A stretch of 64,000 nucleotides of DNA from Microbacterium sp. AK009 (GCF_013410955.1 NZ_JACCCG010000006.1:248001-312000); one strand, 5' to 3'; positions 1 through 8,384 are shown, numbered from the stretch's first letter. Program-made: numbers and translations. The notes: generated by a model not told the origin, from the letters alone.

Positions 1-746
1 GGCGCCGCGGGAGGCGCCGACGACGGGCGTGCGGGCAGCTCCTGCGCGACCTTCTTCTCCAGCACCTCGATCGCGTCATCCGACAGCAGGAGGAGGCCGT
101 CGAGCTCCTCGCGCACGCGGCGATAGGCGAGCTGCCGCTCGGCAGGGGTCGCCGCCTCATCGATCGCGACCGAGAGGAGCTGCTGGGCGGTGTCGAGGCG
201 CTTTCGCTCCTCGGCGCTGAAGTTCGCGTCCTTCAACCGGCGCGCGTCGCGCTCGGCCAGGTCGAACGCGACCTCGTAGTCGGTCACCGCCTCGCGGTAC
301 TCCCGCAGCTGCTCGGGACTGATCCGTGCCGTCGCCGACGGCGGCCGCAACCGGTCGGCGACGCGCTTCGCGCGAAGGAACGCCGCCGTCAGCGGCTGGC
401 GTCCGTCGCTCATCGCGGGGAACGCGATCAGTTTGGCGACATCCAGTTCGTAGTCGAGCCAGCGGGCCGTGACGTCGTCATGGACGGCGAGCAGTTGCGT
501 GAGAGTGGCGTCGGCCGAATCGGATGCCGCGCGGCCGGCGTCGCCGCCGGAGCCACCCGCCGTCGTGGCCCCCGCCATGACCGCGGGGATCGCGCCGGAG
601 CGCAGTTCGGCCTTGGCCCGCATCTTCTCCAGGCGCCGCCGGTGACGACGCTCCGACGCGCGGTCGAGGGACTTGATGGCACCGCCGATGGCGGCGCCGA
701 TCGGGAAGATCAGCCACCAGAACATCCAGATGTTCGACCAGTCCAC
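1..746 (-). CDS. Membrane-anchored coiled-coil protein, paralogue A (3' end outside window)
   Basis: Unrecognised family. Read leftward from a GTG at 746 (GGGGA about 7 nt upstream), 248 codons are open to the window edge, so the C-terminus is missing. The N-terminus (MDWSNIWMFWWLIFPIGAAI) is a single membrane anchor, followed by a basic, charged helical region. A central block, ARWLDYELDVAKLIAFPAMSD, then RQPLTAAFLRAKRVADRLRPP, closely matches the neighbouring gene at 790-1806, so the two are tandem paralogues in the same direction, 43 bp apart. After that block comes a long Glu/Arg/Ala-rich stretch predicted to be coiled coil. Cytoplasmic, membrane-tethered location is inferred. Coding assignment is firm because of the paralogy; function is unknown. 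Confidence 0.75.
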   Translation of the reverse strand, partial: MDWSNIWMFWWLIFPIGAAIGGAIKSLDRASERRHRRRLEKMRAKAELRSGAIPAVMAGATTAGGSGGDAGRAASDSADATLTQLLAVHDDVTARWLDYELDVAKLIAFPAMSDGRQPLTAAFLRAKRVADRLRPPSATARISPEQLREYREAVTDYEVAFDLAERDARRLKDANFSAEERKRLDTAQQLLSVAIDEAATPAERQLAYRRVREELDGLLLLSDDAIEVLEKKVAQELPARPSSAPPAA

Positions 747-789
747 CCGTCATCCCCACTCGATCGTCATCGGCGCATCCCCGCGCGCG

Positions 790-1806
790 TCAGTCCTGCG
801 GCCGTCGCGCTCCGCGCGAGGGGACGGGCCACACGGAAGCCCCTCGAGGCTGCGGTGGGCGGTTGTCGTTGGCATCGGCGGCGGAGCCGGGCGACGCCGA
901 GTCGGTCCGCGACGCGGTGCCCGTGGCATCCGTCCGTCCGCCGGCATTGGTCCTTCCGCCGGCATCCGTCCGTCCGCCGGCATCCGTCCGTCCGCCGGCA
1001 CGTTCGCGGTTCCGGGCGTTCGACTCCGCGACGCGCGCGATCGCCTCGGTCCCGCGGGCGATCACGGTCTGCGCGACCGACTGGGCGAGATCGGCCCAGT
1101 GCGGATCATCCTGGCGTGAGGGGCCGTCGCCGGCTCCCGCCGCTCGCCACGCCTCACGCTCGGCGCGCTCGAACAGCTTGCCGAGGTGCTCGACCGCCGC
1201 ACGGTACTGCGCGAACTCGACCGGCGTCATGCGGGTGACGGCCGTGGGCGGGCGGAGTCGGCTGGCCTCGGCGCGGGCGGCGAGGTAGGCCGCCGTCGAC
1301 GGCTGACGCACATCGCTCATCGCGGGGAACGCGATGCGCTTGGCGGGGTCGGTCTCGTACTCCAGCCACCGGGCGTCGATGGCGGTGTGAGCGGCCATCA
1401 ACCGTGCCAGGGGCAGGGTGTCGGGGGTCGCCTTCGCGCGGGGGATCGTCGCCCGTGCCGCCGACACCTGGATCCGGCGGAGGCGGATCTCGGCATGTGC
1501 GGCGCGCACCTCGCGCTGGGCCTGCTGCAGTCGCTGCCGGGCGAGGGTCACCTCGGATGCCGGGACGCGGTCGGCCGCTCGATCGGCATGTGCCCGGGCG
1601 AGCTCTGCCCGCGCGACGCGCACCTCGACGCGCGAGGCGGTGACGACGTCGCGCGCTTCGCGCAGCTCGTGGCGGGCAGCGTGGAGGGCGAGCCGTCGCG
1701 ATCCCTTGGTGCGCTGATGGCGCAGCCCGAACCATCCGATGGTTCCAGCGCCGGCTGCCGACGCTCCGATCCACCAGAATTCGGCGATGACCGTGAACGG
1801 GTCCAC
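790..1806 (-). CDS. Membrane-anchored coiled-coil protein, paralogue B
   Basis: 338 residues, unknown function. Residues about 5-28 form one membrane segment (FWWIGASAAGAGTIGWFGL). Residues 35-110 are an Ala/Arg/Glu-rich helix, very probably coiled coil. Around residues 145-190 lies the block ARWLEYETDPAKRIAFPAMSD plus RQPSTAAYLAARAEASRLRPP, shared with the preceding gene product. The C-terminal quarter is low complexity and contains four near-identical GGRTDA hexapeptides encoded by an 18-bp tandem repeat at 926-997. Length differences between the paralogues are mostly in the coiled-coil and repeat regions. It probably forms a two-gene unit with the downstream paralogue. Confidence 0.8.
   Translation of the reverse strand: MDPFTVIAEFWWIGASAAGAGTIGWFGLRHQRTKGSRRLALHAARHELREARDVVTASRVEVRVARAELARAHADRAADRVPASEVTLARQRLQQAQREVRAAHAEIRLRRIQVSAARATIPRAKATPDTLPLARLMAAHTAIDARWLEYETDPAKRIAFPAMSDVRQPSTAAYLAARAEASRLRPPTAVTRMTPVEFAQYRAAVEHLGKLFERAEREAWRAAGAGDGPSRQDDPHWADLAQSVAQTVIARGTEAIARVAESNARNRERAGGRTDAGGRTDAGGRTNAGGRTDATGTASRTDSASPGSAADANDNRPPQPRGASVWPVPSRGARRPQD
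926..997. repeat. 18-bp tandem repeat, four units, inside a gene
   Basis: Four consecutive 18-bp units start at 926, 944, 962 and 980 (consensus GCATCCGTCCGTCCGCCG on the plus strand). Units 1, 3 and 4 are identical and unit 2 differs at four bases. Because 18 is a multiple of three, gain or loss of units changes the encoded GGRTDA repeat number without shifting the frame. Confidence 0.9.
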
Positions 1807-1863
1807 CCGGCCATGCTAGTCACGGTGGCTGGACGCGGGCCACGAGTTCTGCGGCACGCGCCG

Positions 1864-1948
1864 CGCGCACACGGGAGGAGATCGGCGCACCGGAGGGCGA
1901 GACGCCGCTCCGCGTCCTCCCGTGCGTCGATCTCCTCCCGTGTGCGCG
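1864..1948. repeat. Perfect 21-bp inverted repeat in an intergenic region
   Basis: Arms 1864-1884 and 1928-1948 are perfect reverse complements of 21 bp, centred on CACGGGAGGAGATCG, with a 43-bp loop. Related fragments (GCACGGGAGGAG near 2000, and two copies of CGAGCGCCCGAGCGCG near 1949 and 1986) follow to about 2050, so the whole 1807-2104 gap is repeat-derived rather than coding. It lies upstream of the gene that starts at 1806 and downstream of the one ending at 2105, both leftward. It could act as a terminator or be a decayed mobile repeat. Confidence 0.7.
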
Positions 1949-2104
1949 GGCGAGCGCCCGAGCGCGGAGGGAGGGAGGGGCGGCGGGCGAGCGCCCGAGC
2001 GCGCACGGGAGGAGGGTAGCGGGCGGGGGCCCGAGCGCGGAGGGAGCGAGAGGCAGCGGGCGCGTGCCGCGCGCCGCCCGCGCAGAGAGGTTCCGGGGGA
2101 CGCG

Positions 2105-2239
2105 TCAGCCGAACAGCAGCGACAGCACCGTCGCCCCGCCGCCGACGAGGATGAGCGAGAGGATGACGACCCACGCCACCACCTTGATCCGGCGCTGGCG
2201 CGCGTCGCTGTACATGGCGAAATCGTCGTCGTTGCTCAT
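2105..2239 (-). CDS. 44-residue single-span membrane protein
   Basis: A small gene read leftward from ATG at 2239 to TGA at 2105. The product begins MSNDDDFAMYSDARQRRIK and continues with one hydrophobic span (about residues 20-42, VVAWVVILSLILVGGGATVL) ending at LLFG. GGAGAG lies about 7 nt upstream, a good ribosome binding site. The acidic head, RQRR positive patch and single span suggest an inner-membrane peptide with the N-terminus inside. Such short membrane proteins are common and unnamed in this group of bacteria; no function is proposed. It is divergent from the SRPBCC gene at 2428. Confidence 0.75.
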   Translation of the reverse strand: MSNDDDFAMYSDARQRRIKVVAWVVILSLILVGGGATVLSLLFG

Positions 2240-2427
2240 CGGCTCTCCGTCCGGGGTCTCATCCAGTCTAGAGAGCGCCCCGCGGCATCCGTCCTCATCG
2301 AGAGCGCGAGCGCGCGACGATAGCCGACCGACCGGCAGGCGTCAACGCCGCAGTCGGATCGAACGCCGCTCGATAGATTTCCCAGCGACAGGGCCGAACC
2401 CGGCTCTGCCGACGAAAGGAGTGCGAC

Positions 2428-2880
2428 ATGGCGCGCATCATCGAAACCGTCGATGTCGATGTCCCGGTCTCCACGGCCTACAACCAGTGGACCCAGTTCG
2501 AGACCTTCCCCGAGTTCCTCAGCTTCGTCCAGTCGATCACCCAGCTGGACGACACCCACAACCACTGGCGCGTGAAGATCGGCACCGTCGAGCGCGAGTT
2601 CGACGCCGAGATCACCGAGCAGCACCCCGACGAGCGCGTCGCATGGCGCAGCACCGGGGGCGAGGACCACGCCGGTGTGGTGACCTTCCACAAGCTGAGC
2701 GACACCGAGACCCGCGTCACGGTGCAGCTGGATTGGGAGCCGCAGGGCTTCGTCGAGCACGTCGGGGACGTCCTCGGCATCGACGATCGCTCGGTCAAGA
2801 AGGACCTGGCGAACTTCAAGACGTTCATCGAGTCGCGCGGCGCCGAAACCGGCGCGTGGCGCGGTGACGTGCAGGCCTGA
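2428..2880 (+). CDS. SRPBCC-fold (polyketide cyclase/START-like) protein
   Basis: 150 residues. The opening MARIIETVDVDVPVSTAYNQ followed by WTQFETFPEFLSFV is the classic start of the SRPBCC hydrophobic-cavity fold: a beta strand, then a helix with a conserved Trp/Phe pair. The later RVAWRS and TRVTVQLDWEP strands and the C-terminal helix (VKKDLANFKTFIESR) complete it. Full length for the family. An AAAGGAG ribosome binding site precedes the ATG. The ligand is unknown; proteins of this subgroup are often annotated as cyclase/dehydrase or stress-associated. It is transcribed toward purL and shares a hairpin terminator with it. Confidence 0.85.
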   Translation: MARIIETVDVDVPVSTAYNQWTQFETFPEFLSFVQSITQLDDTHNHWRVKIGTVEREFDAEITEQHPDERVAWRSTGGEDHAGVVTFHKLSDTETRVTVQLDWEPQGFVEHVGDVLGIDDRSVKKDLANFKTFIESRGAETGAWRGDVQA

Positions 2881-2903
2881 TCCAGGACTGCAGGCGGGGG
2901 CCG

Positions 2904-2936
2904 GAAGAGCCGGGGGCGAGATGCTCCCGGCTCTTC
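2904..2936. terminator. Bidirectional hairpin between convergent genes
   Basis: GAAGAGCCGGG (2904-2914) and CCCGGCTCTTC (2926-2936) form a perfect 11-bp stem with an 11-nt loop. It sits between the convergent SRPBCC gene and purL. No strong T-run follows, as usual in high-GC actinobacteria. Confidence 0.75.
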
Positions 2937-2951
2937 GACGTTCGCGGGTCG

Positions 2952-5282
2952 TCAGCGCGCGGCGGGTTCGCTGACCGTCGGGCCGAAGGCGTCGGGGAGC
3001 GTCGCGCGAGAGATCATCGCGAGCTCCGGCACCGGCACCGAGAACAGTCCCTGCACTTCCAGCTCGGCGTCGCCGTCGGCGGGCGCGTCGGTCACGCCGA
3101 TGCGCAGCACCGGGTACCCCCGGCCCTCGCACAGCCCTCGGAACTTCACGTCATCCTCGCGGGGCACCGACACCAGCACGCGTCCCGTGGACTCGGAGAA
3201 GAGAGCGGATGCCGCGTCGACACTGTCGCGCTCCATGATCTCCGTCAGCCACACCCGTGCTCCCACTCCGAACCGAAGCACGGAATCGGCCAGGGCCTGC
3301 GCGAGTCCACCGGTGGACAGGTCGTGCGCGCTGGAGACGAGTCCCTGCTGCGAGGCCGCGTGCAGCAGCTCGGCCAGGCGCTTCTCCTGCGCGAGGTCGA
3401 CCGCCGGCGGGCGCCCGCCGAGGTGGTTGTGCACGGTCTCGGCCCACGCCGACCCGCTCAGCTCGGTCGACGTCACGCCCAGGAGGTAGATGTTCTCCCC
3501 GGCGTCCTGCCAGCCCGACGGGATGCGGCGGGCGACGTCGTCGATGATCCCGAGAACGCCCACCACGGGGGTGGGGTGGATCGGCTGATCGCCGGTCTGG
3601 TTGTAGAACGAGACGTTGCCGCCCGTGACCGGGACGCCGAGCTCGAGGCAGCCGTCGGCCAGCCCCTCGACCGCGCGGGAGAACTGCCACATCACCTCGG
3701 GATTCTCGGGGCTGCCGAAGTTCAGGCAGTCGGTCACCGCGGTGGGCTCGGCGCCGGTGACGGCGACGTTGCGGTACGCCTCGGCGAGGGCGAGCTTCGC
3801 GCCCTCGTAGGGGTCGAGCTGGCAGTACCGGCCGTTGCAGTCAGTCGCGATCGCGAAACCGAGGCCCGACTGCTCGTCGACGCGGATCATCCCGGCGTCG
3901 TCGGGGAACGACAGCGCGGTGTTGCCCATGACGTAGTAGTCGTACTGATTGGTCACCCACGACGGGTCGGCGAGATTCGGGCTGCCCACGAGCGCGAGGA
4001 ACTGCTCGCGCAGGCTCGCCGGGTCGTTGTGGCGGGGGAGGGCTTCGGCGGAGTCGTCCCGCAGGCCGTCGATCCACGTCGGGTAGGCGACGGGGCGCTC
4101 GTACACCGGACCGTCGACGGCGACGGTGGACGGGTCGACGTTCACGATCTCCTCGCCGTGCCAGAAGATCTGCAGCCGGCCGTCGCCGGTGACCTCGCCG
4201 AGGACGCTCGTCTCGACATCCCACTTCGCGGTCACCGCGAGGAAGGCATCGAGCTTGTCGGGGGCGACGATCGCCATCATCCGCTCCTGGCTCTCGCTCA
4301 TGAGGATCTCCTCGGGCGTGAGCGTGGGATCGCGCAGCAGCACCTTCTCGAGGTCGACGCGCATGCCCGACCCGCCGTTGGCGGCCAGCTCGCTCGTCGC
4401 GCATGAGATGCCGGCGGCGCCGAGATCCTGGATCGCCTCGACGAGCTCGTCGCGGTACAGCTCCAGGCAGCACTCGATGAGCACCTTCTCGGCGAACGGG
4501 TCGCCGACCTGCACCGCGGGGCGCTTGGTGGGGCCGGCGGCGTCGAAGGAGTCGGAGGCGAGGATGGATGCTCCGCCGATGCCGTCTCCCCCGGTGCGGG
4601 CGCCGAACAGCACCACCTTGTTGCCCGCGCCGCTGGCGTTGGCGAGCTTCAGATGCTCGTGGCGGAGGACGCCGACCGCGAGGGCGTTGACGAGGGGGTT
4701 CCCCTGATAGACGCGGTCGAAGACCGTCTCGCCGCCGATGTTCGGAAGGCCCAGGCAGTTGGCGTAGAACGAGATGCCGCTCGTCACGCCGTGGACGACG
4801 CGGGCGGTGTCGGGGTCGTCGATCGCACCGAAACGGAGCTGGTCCATCACGGCGACGGGGCGCGCACCCATGGAGATGATGTCGCGGACGATGCCGCCGA
4901 CTCCGGTCGCAGCGCCCTGGAAGGGCTCGATGTAGCTCGGGTGATTGTGCGACTCGACCTTGAAGGTGACCGCCCAGCCCTCGCCGATGTCGACGACGCC
5001 GGCGTTCTGGCCCATGCCGACCATGAGGCGCTTCTTCATGTCGTCCGAGACCTTTTGGCCGAACTGGCGCAGGTAGATCTTGCTGGACTTGTAGGAGCAG
5101 TGCTCGCTCCACATCACGGAGTACATCGCCAGCTCACCGCTCGTGGGCCGACGTCCGAGGATCTCGCGGATGCGGTCGTACTCGTCGGGCTTCAGACCCA
5201 GCGCGGCGTACGGCTGCTCCTTCTCCGGGGTCGCGAGGGCGTTCGAGACGGTATCGGCCAAGGAGGCGGAGGGAGTGGTCAC
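2952..5282 (-). CDS. purL: Phosphoribosylformylglycinamidine synthase II (FGAM synthase, PurL)
   Basis: 776 residues, the usual length of the small-type PurL. It converts FGAR, ATP and glutamine-derived ammonia to FGAM in de novo purine synthesis, acting in the cytosol with the PurS and PurQ subunits (not in this window). Diagnostic motifs are visible: [10 protein letters not shown] (residues 59-68), [20 protein letters not shown] (about 89-108), [18 protein letters not shown] (110-127) and the second-half repeat [20 protein letters not shown]. Two AIR-synthase-like halves are evident. The ATG at 5282 gives the expected N-terminus. It is convergent with the gene at 2428. Confidence 0.97.
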   Translation of the reverse strand: MTTPSASLADTVSNALATPEKEQPYAALGLKPDEYDRIREILGRRPTSGELAMYSVMWSEHCSYKSSKIYLRQFGQKVSDDMKKRLMVGMGQNAGVVDIGEGWAVTFKVESHNHPSYIEPFQGAATGVGGIVRDIISMGARPVAVMDQLRFGAIDDPDTARVVHGVTSGISFYANCLGLPNIGGETVFDRVYQGNPLVNALAVGVLRHEHLKLANASGAGNKVVLFGARTGGDGIGGASILASDSFDAAGPTKRPAVQVGDPFAEKVLIECCLELYRDELVEAIQDLGAAGISCATSELAANGGSGMRVDLEKVLLRDPTLTPEEILMSESQERMMAIVAPDKLDAFLAVTAKWDVETSVLGEVTGDGRLQIFWHGEEIVNVDPSTVAVDGPVYERPVAYPTWIDGLRDDSAEALPRHNDPASLREQFLALVGSPNLADPSWVTNQYDYYVMGNTALSFPDDAGMIRVDEQSGLGFAIATDCNGRYCQLDPYEGAKLALAEAYRNVAVTGAEPTAVTDCLNFGSPENPEVMWQFSRAVEGLADGCLELGVPVTGGNVSFYNQTGDQPIHPTPVVGVLGIIDDVARRIPSGWQDAGENIYLLGVTSTELSGSAWAETVHNHLGGRPPAVDLAQEKRLAELLHAASQQGLVSSAHDLSTGGLAQALADSVLRFGVGARVWLTEIMERDSVDAASALFSESTGRVLVSVPREDDVKFRGLCEGRGYPVLRIGVTDAPADGDAELEVQGLFSVPVPELAMISRATLPDAFGPTVSEPAAR

Positions 5283-5461
5283 GCGGCTGAACTCCTGAGA
5301 ATCGCGGGGCGCCGGACGCGATCAGTCTAGTTGCGCGCCCGACATCCCTTGCGAGGCCGTCCCACGCGCGATGCGTCAGGATTCGTTCGACCGACGTACG
5401 GATTCCGTGAGGGACGCCGTTCCGGCCGCGCCGGACGCGTAGACCGGAGGGCATGATCTTC

Positions 5462-5596
5462 GTGTCCTTTCTTCCCCATCTGCGAGGCCGGATGATTCCG
5501 CGGCGCTGCGGGCTCCTGCAGGCGACGGTCGACGCGACCCTCGCCGAGGAACAGGATGCCGCTGGAGCGCCGTCACCGGACGGGGTGACCCGATGA
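5462..5596 (+). CDS. Possible 44-residue peptide, translationally coupled to the next gene
   Basis: A short frame from GTG at 5462 (an ATG at 5453 is also in frame) to TGA at 5594-5596. GGAGGG at 5446-5451 is about 10 nt before the GTG but only 1 nt before the ATG, which favours the GTG. Its stop overlaps the ATG of the following gene as ATGA, the typical sign of translational coupling. The product is short and basic at its start, with no recognised domain. It may be a real leader gene or chance. Confidence 0.35.
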   Translation: MSFLPHLRGRMIPRRCGLLQATVDATLAEEQDAAGAPSPDGVTR

Positions 5597-6096
5597 GCAC
5601 GATCGAGCAGCGCTTCGGGGTCGAACGCACGGTCGGCGGTGACCCGCTCGGCGCGTGGACGGCGGGAGTGGAGGCTGTTCTGGAGCAGACCCCGGCGGTC
5701 AGGGTCCACGGCATCGACCTCGCGCATGCGTCGCGGCCGCGCGCCATCCGAGCCCTCGCCCACCAGCGCCTGACGATGTTGCAGCTCGCGCTGCTGCGGG
5801 ACACCGCGGCCAGGCGGGTCCTCGTCGTGGTGCGCCTGGCCCTGGACTGCGACGAGTCGAGGGTCTGCCGCGGACTGGGGGCGGCAGTCGACTCCGTCCA
5901 CAGCCGGGTGGAACGGGCTCAGGGTCGGCCGTTCGCGATCGCGGCGCTGGCGGTTCCGCGTGACACCTCGCCCCGCCGGGTGTGGCAGTGCATCGTGGAG
6001 GGCGCGCCGATCGTGCCCGATGGGGCGACGGCGGTCACCTGGCGTGACGCCGACGAGTGGGGCCTGAGGGCGGCGATCCAGAATCAGTCGCTCTGA
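5593..6096 (+). CDS. Hypothetical protein, 167 residues
   Basis: Unrecognised. The product (MSTIEQRFGVERTVGGDPLG...) is predicted soluble and largely helical, rich in Ala, Arg and Val, without signal peptide or membrane segment. Codon use and GC-rich third positions match neighbouring genes, and the opposite-strand frames look like shadows. The ATG overlaps the stop of a small upstream frame (ATGA). It is followed 42 bp later by a glyoxalase-fold gene with its own promoter-like TAGGGT, so co-transcription beyond that is uncertain. Confidence 0.6.
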   Translation: MSTIEQRFGVERTVGGDPLGAWTAGVEAVLEQTPAVRVHGIDLAHASRPRAIRALAHQRLTMLQLALLRDTAARRVLVVVRLALDCDESRVCRGLGAAVDSVHSRVERAQGRPFAIAALAVPRDTSPRRVWQCIVEGAPIVPDGATAVTWRDADEWGLRAAIQNQSL

Positions 6097-6138
6097 CCCA
6101 CCTCGCGCCTCGGCTGCGGTCGGCGTAGGGTTCGCCGC

Positions 6139-6519
6139 ATGCTGACCGTCGGATCCATCGTCATCCGCGTCGATGACCTCGACGCGCAGATCGCGTTCTG
6201 GACACAGGCGCTGGACTACGAGGTCCGGGAACCCCGGGATGTCGACTTCGCGCTGCTGCGACCGCGGAGCGGCCCGGGGCCGAACGTCTCTCTCGACGCC
6301 GTGCCGGCCCCCCGCGCGCTGCCGCCGAAGATCCACCTCGACCTCTACGCGGAGGATCAGGCCGCTGAGGTGGCACGGCTCACCGCGCTCGGCGCGAGGG
6401 TCGTGCCGTGGGACCGGATGCCGGAGGACGCGGACTTCGTGATCATGGAAGATCCCGAGGGAGTCCGGTTCTGCGTCATCGACGCGGCGGATCAGCTCTC
6501 CAGCACGAAGCCTGCGTGA
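6139..6519 (+). CDS. VOC (glyoxalase/dioxygenase-fold) protein
   Basis: 126 residues, one VOC module made of two beta-alpha-beta-beta-beta units: GSIVIRVDDLDAQIAFWTQA at the start and PKIHLDLYAEDQAAEVARL in the second half, ending with the family hallmark DPEGVRFCVID. Full length. The enzyme reaction cannot be told from sequence; relatives include bleomycin-binding and metal-dependent lyases. TAGGGT at 6126-6131 lies 7 nt before the ATG with no Shine-Dalgarno, so a leaderless mRNA is likely. The 3' end overlaps the convergent gene at 6492 by 28 bp. Confidence 0.85.
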   Translation: MLTVGSIVIRVDDLDAQIAFWTQALDYEVREPRDVDFALLRPRSGPGPNVSLDAVPAPRALPPKIHLDLYAEDQAAEVARLTALGARVVPWDRMPEDADFVIMEDPEGVRFCVIDAADQLSSTKPA

Positions 6520-7106
6520 TGCAGCTGGTCGCCGTGGAACTGCCCGAAGGCCCAGAACCCTGAGTCGTCGAGGTAGGTGATCCTCGCCCCGTCGATCCAG
6601 AACCGTCCTGTCCAGGCGTCTCGCCGGCCGCCCCGGGTCTCGCTGTACCGGCCGTCGGGAGTCAGGAACTGCGTCATATCGCGACGCGGGTCGGTCCGCG
6701 CCGCGAGGCGCGGGTCGGAGGCGTCGAGCCCGGCGCCGGCCGGCCGCACCGCCCGGCCGTCCCGGACGATCACCGACCCGTCGACGACGACGGCGCGGAG
6801 TCGCTCGGGGCGGACGACGAGCATGCTCCGGATCTCGTCGGGCCTCACCCGGCCATCGATGACGGCGAACGTCGCCGGGTTTCCCGGCGTCAGGTCGAAC
6901 GCATCGCGCGCAGGCGGATCCGGCGCGGCGAAGACGGTGTCGACGAACAGCGGCACGACCGAGGCGCCGTGCCCGTCGATGGCCGTCGATGAGGGCGCGT
7001 GGTCCTCCTCATCCTCGATCGTCGTCCCGCGGACGAAGAGGTCGCCGACGGCGGCGCCGGCGGGTGTCCGGTGGACGGTGGCACCGGCGACGATGAGGTC
7101 TGTCAT
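6492..7106 (-). CDS. Amidohydrolase-scaffold fragment fused to an Atu4866-like domain
   Basis: 204 residues from ATG at 7106 (MTDLIVAGATVHRT); an upstream in-frame extension to 7220 looks non-coding. Residues 1-50 are the N-terminal beta-sandwich half of a metal-dependent amidohydrolase. A segment with LTPGNPATFAVIDGRV and AVVVDGSVIVRDGRAV is the usual C-terminal half. The catalytic TIM barrel that should lie between them is absent. The last 60 residues (LTPDGRYSETRGGRRDAWTG, then GRFWIDGARITYLDDSGFWA and HHAGFVLE) match the small Atu4866 beta-barrel family. The product is therefore probably non-enzymatic by the amidohydrolase mechanism. Family assignments rest on motif recognition only. Confidence 0.7.
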   Translation of the reverse strand: MTDLIVAGATVHRTPAGAAVGDLFVRGTTIEDEEDHAPSSTAIDGHGASVVPLFVDTVFAAPDPPARDAFDLTPGNPATFAVIDGRVRPDEIRSMLVVRPERLRAVVVDGSVIVRDGRAVRPAGAGLDASDPRLAARTDPRRDMTQFLTPDGRYSETRGGRRDAWTGRFWIDGARITYLDDSGFWAFGQFHGDQLHHAGFVLES

Positions 7107-7200
7107 TCCAGGGATGCTACGGCTCTCGCCTCCGCAGCGAGCCGACCGGTGTCGGCGCCGCGGTGATCGCCGAGGGAATGAATCTCGGAGCCCTGGGTTA

Positions 7201-7222
7201 TTACGCATCGATCGGTGCATAA
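7201..7222. promoter_or_regulatory. Imperfect 22-bp palindrome, candidate operator
   Basis: TTACGCATCGATCGGTGCAT plus AA reads as two 11-bp half sites that match at 9 of 11 positions after reverse complementing. It lies in the divergent gap between the Atu4866-type gene (starts 7106, leftward) and the small membrane gene (7283, rightward) and is unusually AT-rich for its surroundings. Operator role is inferred. Confidence 0.4.
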
Positions 7223-7282
7223 ATAGACCCGTCGAAGGCTCGGGTCGCTGCGGCAGGTTCGCGAACGAGTGCGACGCCGACG

Positions 7283-7561
7283 ATGGTGATGGAACGGTCG
7301 ACAGCGGCCGACACCGAAGGCGATTCCCGACGGGCGAAGGGTCGCCGACGCCTCCAGCAGTGGCTGGTCCGATTCGGCGTACCGGGCGCGAGCATCATCG
7401 CGCCGTTCGCGCTGCCCACTCAACTGACCGCGGCGTTCTTCGTCGCGTCGGGCGTCAAAAAGGGGTGGGTGATTCTCTGGCAGGCTGTGGCGATCGTGCT
7501 GTGGACGGGTCTCGTCGCCGCTGCGGCACTGGGAGTCGTCAACCTCTTCGGTTGGCAGTGA
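7283..7561 (+). CDS. Small membrane protein, 92 residues
   Basis: A basic N-terminal tail (to about residue 28) is followed by FGVPGASIIAPFALPTQLTA and a second hydrophobic stretch, VILWQAVAIVLWTGLVAAAA, giving two membrane segments. The pattern resembles the C-terminal half of the COG2426 small multidrug export family, but only half of such a protein is present, so it may be a truncated relative or an independent small membrane protein. ATG at 7283 and a second ATG at 7289 are both possible starts. A strong hairpin terminator follows at 7595. Confidence 0.6.
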   Translation: MVMERSTAADTEGDSRRAKGRRRLQQWLVRFGVPGASIIAPFALPTQLTAAFFVASGVKKGWVILWQAVAIVLWTGLVAAAALGVVNLFGWQ

Positions 7562-7594
7562 TCGCCCGGAGCATCACGCCCACACGTAACGCAT

Positions 7595-7632
7595 GACGCT
7601 CGCGCTCGGACTGATCCCCGAGGGCGAGCGTC
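7595..7632 (+). terminator. Hairpin terminator, 15-bp stem
   Basis: GACGCTCGCGCTCGG (7595-7609) pairs with CCGAGGGCGAGCGTC (7618-7632) at 14 of 15 positions with an 8-nt loop. It is 33 bp after the small membrane gene and upstream of the TetR gene promoter. Confidence 0.75.
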
Positions 7633-7681
7633 GTCGTCGCTCTCCGGGGCTTCCCTGGGGCGAGAGGATTAGGTTGATCTC

Positions 7682-8281
7682 ATGGAGCAGCTGAGGCGCG
7701 GTCGCCCGCGATCCTTCGACTCCGACGCCGCCCTCGAGAAGGCCCTCTTCGTGTTCTGGGAGCACGGATACGAAGGCGCGAGCCTCGCGCTTCTCACCGA
7801 GGCGATGGGTATCTCGCGGAAGAGCATGTACGCCGCATATGGGAACAAGGAGGACCTCTTCCTGAAGGTCCTAGAGCTCTATGAGAAGGGCCCGGGCTCC
7901 TACGCGCGGGAGTCGGTCGCGGCGCCCACCGCGAGAGAAGTGGCTCGTGCGTTCCTCGACGGGGCCGTCCGGGCCGGTACGCAGCCCGACCTGCCGTCCG
8001 GATGCTTCGGGGTTCGCGCCGCTCTCGCCGTGGGCGTGACAGGGGGAACGGCGCAGGACATCCTCACGGCGTGGCGGGCTCGGACTCGATCCGACCTCAG
8101 CGATCGATTTCGACGCGCCATCGCCGAGGGTGACCTCCCGGCCGACGCCGATCCTGACCTGATCGCCCGGTATCTCACGGCGATCGCCGACGGGGTGTCC
8201 GTCGAAGCGGCCGGTGGGGCCTCGGCAAACGAACTTCAGCGGGTTGTCGACGCGGCGCTTCTGCACTGGCCGCCGAGCTGA
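7682..8281 (+). CDS. TetR/AcrR-family transcriptional repressor
   Basis: 199 residues. The N-terminal DNA-binding domain is clear: RGRPRSFDSDAALEKALFVF, then the helix-turn-helix SLALLTEAMGISRKSMYAAYGNK-type motif (about residues 30-58) ending with the typical YxxFGNKEDLF signature. The C-terminal ligand-binding region contains SGCFGVRAAL, typical of the AcrR subgroup with a TetR_C domain around residues 85-190. It acts as a dimer. TAGGTT at 7670-7675, six bases before the ATG, with no ribosome binding site suggests a leaderless transcript. Likely targets are its own promoter and the DUF808 gene downstream, but no operator was proven. Confidence 0.9.
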   Translation: MEQLRRGRPRSFDSDAALEKALFVFWEHGYEGASLALLTEAMGISRKSMYAAYGNKEDLFLKVLELYEKGPGSYARESVAAPTAREVARAFLDGAVRAGTQPDLPSGCFGVRAALAVGVTGGTAQDILTAWRARTRSDLSDRFRRAIAEGDLPADADPDLIARYLTAIADGVSVEAAGGASANELQRVVDAALLHWPPS

Positions 8282-8384
8282 CCTGTCAATGCCGTCGGCC
8301 GAGGCCGCGCGAGCGGATAGCGTGAGTGCCGGTGCTCGAGTCACCGCGGCTGACGCGACTACTCGGGCGAGAGGAGAAGCGCAC

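Noticed and set aside
926..997. Short tandem repeat as a possible CRISPR array
   Set aside because: The four 18-bp units are contiguous with no spacers and keep the reading frame of a gene.
1186..2019. Long plus-strand frame of 277 codons
   Set aside because: It is a shadow of the minus-strand coiled-coil gene, rich in Arg, Gly and Ala with no domain, and runs into the repeat region.
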